Shown piece by piece: positions 58,505-64,000 of a stretch of DNA of 64,000 nt. Numbering within the stretch: the first letter of the stretch is position 1; every line of letters begins with the position of its first letter. Source of the DNA: Gemmobacter fulvus (GTDB lineage: Bacteria; Pseudomonadota; Alphaproteobacteria; Rhodobacterales; Rhodobacteraceae). The DNA is taken from assembly GCF_018798885.1 (NCBI RefSeq), contig NZ_CP076361.1:1-64000 (forward strand), read 5' to 3'. The notes under the pieces were generated by a model that saw nothing but the letters and a program-made list of their open reading frames with translations, did no database searches and was not told where the DNA came from. Position numbers and translations under genes: made by a program.

Positions 58505-59776
58505 ATGAAAGCAAGACCCAATCAGAGGCTGTCATCGCAAGCCATGGCCTTTGTGCTGGCAGGCGGGCGCGGATCGCGTCTGAAAGAACTGACGGACCGC
58601 CGCGCCAAGCCTGCGGTCTATTTCGGCGGCAAGACGCGGATCATCGACTTTGCGCTGTCGAACGCCTTGAACTCCGGCATCCGCAAGATGGCGATTGCCA
58701 CGCAATACAAGGCGCACAGCCTGATCCGCCACATGCAGCGCGGCTGGAACTTCTTTCGCGCCGAACGCAATGAATATCTCGACATCCTGCCCGCATCGCA
58801 GCGCGTGGCCGAAACCAAATGGTATCTGGGCACCGCCGATGCGGTGACGCAGAACATTGATATCGTGGACAGCTATGGGGTGAAATACATCATCATTCTG
58901 GCCGGCGACCATATCTACAAGATGGATTACGAGGTCATGCTGCAACAGCATGTGGCAACCGGGGCCGATGTGACCATCGGCTGCCTGACCGTGCCCAAGG
59001 CCGAAGCCACCGCCTTTGGCGTGATGCATGTCGATGCCGAGGGACGGATCACCGATTTTCTGGAAAAACCCGCCGATCCGCCGACCATTCCGGGCGATCC
59101 GCTGCATGCGCTCGCCTCGATGGGCATCTATGTGTTCAACTGGGATTTCCTGCGCGACCTGCTGATCCGCGATGGCGAGGATGATAATTCCAGCCATGAT
59201 TTCGGCAATGACATCATTCCCGAAATCGTCAAACACGGCAAGGCCATGGCGCATCGCTTTGCCGAAAGCTGTGTGACGGCGGGGCTGGAGGATGAACCCT
59301 ATTGGCGCGATGTCGGCACGATTGATGCCTTCTGGCAGGCCAATATCGATCTGACCGATTTTGTGCCCAAGCTGGACCTTTACGACAACAGCTGGCCGAT
59401 CTGGACCTATGGCGAGATCGTCCCGCCGGCCAAGTTCATCCACGATCAGGACGGGCGGCGCGGCTCGGCTGTCAGCTCGCTGGTGTCGGGCGATTGCATC
59501 GTGTCCGGCTCCGAGGTGCGCAATTCGCTGCTGTTCACCGGCTGCCGCACGCACAGCTATTCCACCATGGAATATGTTGTGGCGCTGCCGCAGGTGGTGG
59601 TGAACCGCAAGGCGGAGCTGAAGAACTGTGTGATCGACCGGGGTGTGATCATTCCCGAAGGGCTTGTCGTGGGGCAGGACCCGGAGGAGGATGAAAAGTG
59701 GTTCCGCCGCAGTGAGGGCGGCATTGTGCTGATCACGCAGGACATGCTGGATGCGCGGGCGCACAAGATCGGCTGA
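58505..59776 (+). CDS. glgC: Glucose-1-phosphate adenylyltransferase GlgC
   Basis: A 423-residue enzyme that makes ADP-glucose from glucose-1-phosphate and ATP, the committed step of glycogen synthesis. The N-terminal pyrophosphorylase fold has [38 protein letters not shown] (effector and ATP-binding region), [10 protein letters not shown] and the glucose-1-P site [11 protein letters not shown]-terminal left-handed beta-helix follows with [23 protein letters not shown] precedes ATG 58505. Allosteric control is expected; this lineage often uses fructose-6-P or pyruvate as activators, but that is not visible here. Confidence 0.95.
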   Translation: MKARPNQRLSSQAMAFVLAGGRGSRLKELTDRRAKPAVYFGGKTRIIDFALSNALNSGIRKMAIATQYKAHSLIRHMQRGWNFFRAERNEYLDILPASQRVAETKWYLGTADAVTQNIDIVDSYGVKYIIILAGDHIYKMDYEVMLQQHVATGADVTIGCLTVPKAEATAFGVMHVDAEGRITDFLEKPADPPTIPGDPLHALASMGIYVFNWDFLRDLLIRDGEDDNSSHDFGNDIIPEIVKHGKAMAHRFAESCVTAGLEDEPYWRDVGTIDAFWQANIDLTDFVPKLDLYDNSWPIWTYGEIVPPAKFIHDQDGRRGSAVSSLVSGDCIVSGSEVRNSLLFTGCRTHSYSTMEYVVALPQVVVNRKAELKNCVIDRGVIIPEGLVVGQDPEEDEKWFRRSEGGIVLITQDMLDARAHKIG

Positions 59777-59792
59777 GGCGCAGATGGAGGCG

Positions 59793-59839
59793 CCGGGGGC
59801 CTTGCCCCCGGACCCCCAGGATATTTGGACCAAGATGAA
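59793..59839 (-). repeat. Interspersed hairpin repeat, copy F
   Basis: On the minus strand the head TTCATCTTGG-TCC-AAATATCC lies at 59819-59839. Its hairpin CCGGGGGC/GCCCCCGG (59793-59811) is on the glgC side. Its GATGAA edge is followed directly by the GAGGG used by glgA. Confidence 0.8.
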
Positions 59840-59849
59840 TGAGGGTGCC

Positions 59850-61283
59850 ATGGAAATGAAACGGGTTCTGTCGGTGGCCTCGGAATCTGTGCCTTTGTTG
59901 AAAACCGGCGGGCTGGCCGATGTTGTGGGGGCATTGCCCGGCGCGCTGGCGGCCGAGGGCTGGCAGATGCGGGTGTTGATGCCTGCCTATCGGGCGCTCA
60001 GGCCGTTGATCGCGGGCTGGGCGGAGGTGTTTGCCGAAGAGGATCTGTTTGGCGGCCCGGGCCGGGTATATGCGGGCGAGGTGGCCGGGGTTGCCATGCT
60101 GTTGCTGGATGCGCCGCATCTTTATGACCGGGAGGGCGGGCCCTATAATGCAGCAGGGGGTGATTGGCCTGACAATGCGCAGCGCTTTGCCGCGCTGAGT
60201 TGGATTGGCGCGCGTATCGCCCGCGAAGGTCTGGCGGATGGCTGGCGGCCGCAGGTGCTGCATGCCCATGACTGGCAGGCGGGCTTTGCCCCGGCCTATC
60301 TGGCCTTTGGGGGCGCGCGCGATGTCGGCACCGTGATCACCATCCACAATATTGCGTTTCAGGGCTGGGCCGAGGTGGGTCTGTTGCGGCAGCTGCGCCT
60401 GCCGGCGCATGAGTTCCATCCCGGCTCGCTGGAATATTACGGCGGGCTGTCCAGCCTGAAGGCCGCACTTGTCACGGCGGACAAGATCACCACGGTTTCC
60501 CCCTCTTATGCGGCAGAGTTGATGCGCCCGGAGTTTGGCATGGGGCTGGAAGGGGTGATCGTGGCGCGGGCCGCCGATGTGCAGGGCATCCTGAATGGTG
60601 TGGATGAAACCGTCTGGTCGCCCGAGGTGGAGCCGCGGCCCTATTCGGCGCGGCGGATGAAGGGCAAGGCGGCCAGCCGGGCGGCGCTGTGTGCCGAGTT
60701 CGGGCTGGAGGTGCCGGGGCCGCTGGCGATTGTGGTCAGCCGGATGACCGATCAGAAGGGCATTGATCTGCTGCCAGAAGTGCTGCCCGAATTCATCAGG
60801 GGCGGGGGTGGTCTGGTGATGCTCGGCTCCGGGGACCCGGCGCTGGAGGCGGCGATGCTGGCGCTGGTGGCGCGGTTCCCCGGGCGGGTGGCGGTGCGCA
60901 TCGGTTATGACGAGGCGCTGAGCCATCGCATGTTTGCGGGGGGGGATGCGGTGCTGGTGCCCTCGCGGTTCGAGCCTTGCGGGCTGACGCAGATGTATGG
61001 TCTGCGCTATGGCACGGTGCCGGTGGTGGCGGCGGTGGGCGGACTGGCCGATACGGTGATCCATGCCAATCCGGCGGCTTTGGCGGCGGATGTGGCGACC
61101 GGCCTCACTTTTCAGCCGACCGATGCCCCGGCCTTTGCCGAGGCGCTGCGCCGCCTGCTGGCCTTGCACCGCGACCCGGCGCTCTGGGCACGGGTGCAGA
61201 AACATGCGATGGCGCAGCCGGTGGGCTGGCAAACATCGGCTGCCGCCTATGCGAAACTCTATGAAAGCGTGCTGCGCGCATGA
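59850..61283 (+). CDS. glgA: Glycogen synthase GlgA (ADP-glucose)
   Basis: A 477-residue GT5 glycosyltransferase that extends alpha-1,4-glucan from ADP-glucose. The start could be ATG 59850 or 59856 (MKRVLSVASE); GAGGG at 59841-59845 can serve either. The ATG at 59835 lies inside repeat copy F and is unlikely. Motifs: SVPLLKTGGLADVVGALPGAL (KxGGL, substrate binding), HAHDWQAGFAPAYL, and the C-terminal catalytic EPCGLTQMYGLRYGTVPVV. It overlaps glgX by 4 nt (ATGA). Confidence 0.95.
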   Translation: MEMKRVLSVASESVPLLKTGGLADVVGALPGALAAEGWQMRVLMPAYRALRPLIAGWAEVFAEEDLFGGPGRVYAGEVAGVAMLLLDAPHLYDREGGPYNAAGGDWPDNAQRFAALSWIGARIAREGLADGWRPQVLHAHDWQAGFAPAYLAFGGARDVGTVITIHNIAFQGWAEVGLLRQLRLPAHEFHPGSLEYYGGLSSLKAALVTADKITTVSPSYAAELMRPEFGMGLEGVIVARAADVQGILNGVDETVWSPEVEPRPYSARRMKGKAASRAALCAEFGLEVPGPLAIVVSRMTDQKGIDLLPEVLPEFIRGGGGLVMLGSGDPALEAAMLALVARFPGRVAVRIGYDEALSHRMFAGGDAVLVPSRFEPCGLTQMYGLRYGTVPVVAAVGGLADTVIHANPAALAADVATGLTFQPTDAPAFAEALRRLLALHRDPALWARVQKHAMAQPVGWQTSAAAYAKLYESVLRA

Positions 61284-63388
61284 TGACGCCCACACATCCT
61301 TTGCCCGCGCGCCTGTCAGGCCATGCGATCAGCGCCGGTCGCCCCTGGCCGATGGGTGCGAGCTTTGACGGGGAAGGCGTTAATTTTGCTGTCTTTTCCG
61401 CCCATGCCGAGCGGGTAGAACTGTGCCTGTTTTCCCCCGATGGCCGCAAGGAGCTGTGCCGGTTGCCGCTGCGCGACCGGGATGGTGACATCTGGCATAT
61501 TCATGTGGGCGGCATCACGCCGGGCACGCTCTATGGCTATCGGGTGCATGGCCCCTATGTGCCAGAGGATGGTCATCGCTTCAATCCGCACAAGCTTTTG
61601 CTGGATCCCTATGCGCGGCAATTGTCGGGGCGGCTGAAATGGTCGGATGCGCTGATGGGCTACAAGGTGGGCAGCCCGCGCGCCGATCTGTCGTTTGACA
61701 CGCGCGACAGCGCCTTTGCCGTGCCGAAATCGGTGGTGGTCGATCCCAGTTTCAACTGGGGGCCGGACCGGGCACCGCGGATTCCGCTGTCGGAGACGGT
61801 GATCTATGAGGCGCATGTGAAGGGGCTGACCGCGCAGCATCCGGGGGTGGAGCCGGGGCTGCGCGGCACCTATCTGGGGCTGGCCTCGGATGCGGTGCTG
61901 GAGCATCTGGTCAAGCTGGGCATCACCACCATCGAGCTGCTGCCCACCCATGCCTTTCTGGATGACCGCTTTCTGGTGGCCAAGGGGTTGCGCAATTATT
62001 GGGGCTATCAGAGCATCGGCTTTTTTGCCCCGGAACCCCGTTACATGACGCGCGGCGAGGTCTGGGAGTTTCAGACCATGGTGCGCCGGTTTCATGCGGC
62101 AGGCATCGAGGTGGTGCTGGATGTGGTTTATAACCATTCCGGCGAGGGCGATGAACTGGGGCCGTGCCTCAGCTTTCGCGGTCTGGACAACCGCAGCTAT
62201 TACAAGCTGCGCGAGGGCGGTCGTTATTATGTCAACGATACCGGCACCGGCAATACGCTGAACCTGACCCACCCGATGGTGCTGCGTATGGTGATGGATT
62301 CGCTGCGCTATTGGGTGGAGGTCATGCATGTGGATGGCTTCCGCTTCGATCTGGCCTCGGTGCTGGGGCGCGAGGCTTACGGATTTGATGCGCAGGGCGG
62401 GTTTTTTGATGCGGTGCGGCAGGATCCGGTGCTGAACCGGGTCAAGCTGATCGCCGAGCCTTGGGATATCGGGCCGGGCGGCTATCAGCTCGGCGCCTAT
62501 CCGCATCCGTTTCTGGAATGGAATGACCGGTTCCGCGACGGTCTGCGCCGGTTCTGGCGGGGCGACGCGGGCATGGCACCCGATCTGGCCAAGCGGCTTT
62601 TGGGCAGCGCCGAGCGGTTCGACCATTCAGGCCGTGCGGCCAGCACCTCGGTCAATTTCGTGACGGCGCATGACGGGTTCACGCTGGAGGATCTGGTCAG
62701 TTTCACCACCAAGCGCAATCTTGCCAATGGCGAGGACAACCGCGACGGCCATGGCGACAACCATTCCGACAATCTGGGGGTGGAGGGTCCGAGCGCGGAT
62801 CCCGCAATCCGGGCCGCGCGGGATCTGCGCAAGCGCAACCTGTTGACCACGCTTCTGATCGCGCAAGGCACGTCGATGCTACTGGCGGGTGACGAAATTG
62901 GCAACAGCCAGCAGGGCAACAACAACGCCTATGCGCAAGACAACGAGATCGGCTGGGTGGATTGGGCCCATGCCGATACCAAGCTTGCGGACTTCGTGGC
63001 CCGGCTGCTCGTGCTGCGCAAGGCGCATCCGGTGCTGCGGCAGCGCCGGTTCCTGCACGCCAAAAGTCGGGCGGCGGATGGTCTGGCCGATGTCATCTGG
63101 CGTCGCGCCGATGGCGAAACGCCTCGGCCCGAGGATTGGCACGATCATGCCTTCCGCTGTCTCTGCATCGAATTGCGGATGGCCGCCGAAGCGGACGAGC
63201 CGGGGCAAGAGGCGATTTTTGCTGTATTCAACGCAGGTTGCGCGCAAAAGCTTATCTTGCCAGACACGGCGCCGGGCTGGCGTCTGATTCTGGATACCAC
63301 TGAGCCCGAGGCGGCACCCGTGCTGGCGAAACCGGGGCTTGAGGTGCCTGCCCATTCCGTGCTTGTTTTTGAACCCGTTCATAGCTGA
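61280..63388 (+). CDS. glgX: Glycogen debranching protein GlgX
   Basis: A 702-residue GH13 isoamylase-type enzyme that hydrolyses alpha-1,6 links of the short limit branches left by GlgP. An N-terminal CBM48-like domain (GASFDGEGVNFAVFSAHAERVELCLF) is followed by the catalytic barrel: VVYNHSGEGDELGP, nucleophile Asp in VDGFRFDLASVLGRE, acid/base Glu in LIAEPWDIGPGGYQLG, and VTAHDGFTLEDLVSF. Its ATG (61280, or 61283 immediately after) overlaps the glgA stop, implying coupled translation. Confidence 0.95.
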   Translation: MMTPTHPLPARLSGHAISAGRPWPMGASFDGEGVNFAVFSAHAERVELCLFSPDGRKELCRLPLRDRDGDIWHIHVGGITPGTLYGYRVHGPYVPEDGHRFNPHKLLLDPYARQLSGRLKWSDALMGYKVGSPRADLSFDTRDSAFAVPKSVVVDPSFNWGPDRAPRIPLSETVIYEAHVKGLTAQHPGVEPGLRGTYLGLASDAVLEHLVKLGITTIELLPTHAFLDDRFLVAKGLRNYWGYQSIGFFAPEPRYMTRGEVWEFQTMVRRFHAAGIEVVLDVVYNHSGEGDELGPCLSFRGLDNRSYYKLREGGRYYVNDTGTGNTLNLTHPMVLRMVMDSLRYWVEVMHVDGFRFDLASVLGREAYGFDAQGGFFDAVRQDPVLNRVKLIAEPWDIGPGGYQLGAYPHPFLEWNDRFRDGLRRFWRGDAGMAPDLAKRLLGSAERFDHSGRAASTSVNFVTAHDGFTLEDLVSFTTKRNLANGEDNRDGHGDNHSDNLGVEGPSADPAIRAARDLRKRNLLTTLLIAQGTSMLLAGDEIGNSQQGNNNAYAQDNEIGWVDWAHADTKLADFVARLLVLRKAHPVLRQRRFLHAKSRAADGLADVIWRRADGETPRPEDWHDHAFRCLCIELRMAAEADEPGQEAIFAVFNAGCAQKLILPDTAPGWRLILDTTEPEAAPVLAKPGLEVPAHSVLVFEPVHS

Positions 63389-63396
63389 GGGCCATC

Positions 63397-64000
63397 ATGA
63401 CTGCCTTGACCATTGCCACCACACCCATCGCCGGGCAAAAGCCGGGCACCTCTGGCCTGCGCAAGAAAACCCCGGTGTTCATGGGGCCGCATTACCTCAA
63501 TAATTTCGTGCAGGCGATCTTTGACGCCATTGGTGGGGCGGCGGGCAAGACCTTTGTGCTGGGCGGCGACGGGCGTTATTTCAACGATAGCGCGGCGCAG
63601 ATCATCCTGAAGATGGCGGCGGCGAATGGTGCGGCGCGGGTGATCGTCGGGCAGGGCGCGGTTCTGTCAACTCCGGCGGCCAGCCATTTGATCCGGCTGA
63701 ATAAAACCGATGGCGGCATCATCATGTCGGCCAGCCATAACCCCGGCGGGCCGGAAGAGGATTTCGGCGTGAAGTTCAACATGGCCAATGGCGGCCCGGC
63801 CCCCGAGGCGGTGACCGAGGCAATGTTTGCCATCACCGAAACGATCCGCGAATACCGCATGTCGGATGCGCCTGACATTGACCTGAATGCCATCGGCCGG
63901 GTGCAGCTGGACGGTATGGTGGTCGATGTGGTCGATCCGGTGGCCGACTATGCCGATCTGATGGAAAGCCTGTTCGATTTCAAGGCGTTGCGCGCCATGT
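63397..64000 (+). CDS. pgm: Phosphoglucomutase (alpha-D-glucose phosphate-specific), 3'-partial
   Basis: The first 201 codons are in the window; the frame is open to the right edge. It interconverts glucose-1- and glucose-6-phosphate, linking glycogen to central metabolism. MTALTIATTPIAGQKPGTSGLRKKTPVF shows the sugar-phosphate-binding start of eukaryote-like Pgm. The catalytic phospho-serine is in GIIMSASHNPGGPEEDFGVKFNMANGGPAPE. The start ATG has GAGGG 6 nt upstream and lies 8 nt after the glgX stop. It is the sixth gene of the glg operon. Confidence 0.94.
   Translation, partial: MTALTIATTPIAGQKPGTSGLRKKTPVFMGPHYLNNFVQAIFDAIGGAAGKTFVLGGDGRYFNDSAAQIILKMAAANGAARVIVGQGAVLSTPAASHLIRLNKTDGGIIMSASHNPGGPEEDFGVKFNMANGGPAPEAVTEAMFAITETIREYRMSDAPDIDLNAIGRVQLDGMVVDVVDPVADYADLMESLFDFKALRAM

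Noticed and set aside
12714-59839. Hairpin repeats as a CRISPR array or insertion-sequence ends
   Set aside because: Copies are dispersed over 47 kb, in both orientations, without regular spacers, cas genes or any transposase between paired copies.
59751-59849. Upstream in-frame starts of glgA, including the ATG at 59835
   Set aside because: They lie in the glgC end and in repeat copy F; the synthase fold begins at MKRVLSVASE.

Overview
The window is a GC-rich chromosomal segment from an alphaproteobacterium, most likely order Rhodobacterales (Rhodobacteraceae/Paracoccaceae). The evidence is the mix of genes: Hint/RTX secreted proteins, a GcvT-fused dimethylglycine/sarcosine dehydrogenase-like flavoprotein, a GlxA-type AraC regulator, class II DAHP synthase, DUF4167 and DUF1499 proteins, an RpiR-controlled inositol operon, and a full CtrA-type box. 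It is almost fully coding. I saw no tRNA, rRNA, insertion sequence, prophage or CRISPR array. Two genes are cut by the window edges: the Hint/RTX gene at the left and pgm at the right.

Layout. 1-6 kb: a Hint/RTX protein (5' end missing), a MobA-like nucleotidyltransferase, a dimethylglycine dehydrogenase-like enzyme, and a second RTX-type exported protein behind a CtrA box. 6-11.3 kb: a complete branched-chain/polar amino acid ABC transporter, livK-livG-livF-livH-livM. 11.3-15.4 kb: a periplasmic PQQ sugar dehydrogenase, a GlxA-family regulator and class II DAHP synthase. 15.4-23.2 kb: an inositol locus made of a Gfo/Idh/MocA dehydrogenase divergent from an RpiR regulator, then iolC(-DUF2090)-iolD-iolE-iolB. 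Two exact GGAA-N6-TTCC sites flank the regulator gene. 23.2-31.4 kb: single genes (a degenerate receiver-like protein, PhoR-like kinase, nucleoside hydrolase, Fe(III)-binding protein, MazG, M20 amidohydrolase, DUF1275 protein, agmatinase, DUF1499 protein).

31.4-48.3 kb is conserved housekeeping: prfA-prmC, a DUF4167 protein, the envelope/ribosome cluster lptD-surA-pdxA-rsmA, lptF-lptG divergent from pepA-holC, a membrane aspartic protease, a MarC protein, an ABC-F ATPase, ndk and a TfoX-C protein. 48.3-52 kb is a copper module: a CopZ-like chaperone divergent from copA-cueR, with a CueR-type promoter (19-bp spacer) facing each way. 52-53.5 kb holds an M19 dipeptidase and an NsrR-like Rrf2 regulator. 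53.8-64 kb is the glycogen operon glgP-glgB-glgC-glgA-glgX-pgm, which makes ADP-glucose, polymerises and branches it, and degrades it back through glucose-1-phosphate to glucose-6-phosphate.

The most interesting unannotated structure is a family of six intergenic repeats. Each has a conserved head of about 21 nt (TTCATCTTGG, 2-3 variable bases, AAATATCC) followed by a GC-rich hairpin whose sequence differs between copies. In three operon junctions the element sits as stop, hairpin, head, ribosome-binding site, start. No clearly new multi-gene system was found; the other notable signals are regulatory sites (CtrA, IolR, CueR, LacI-like and FNR/Dnr-like dyads).
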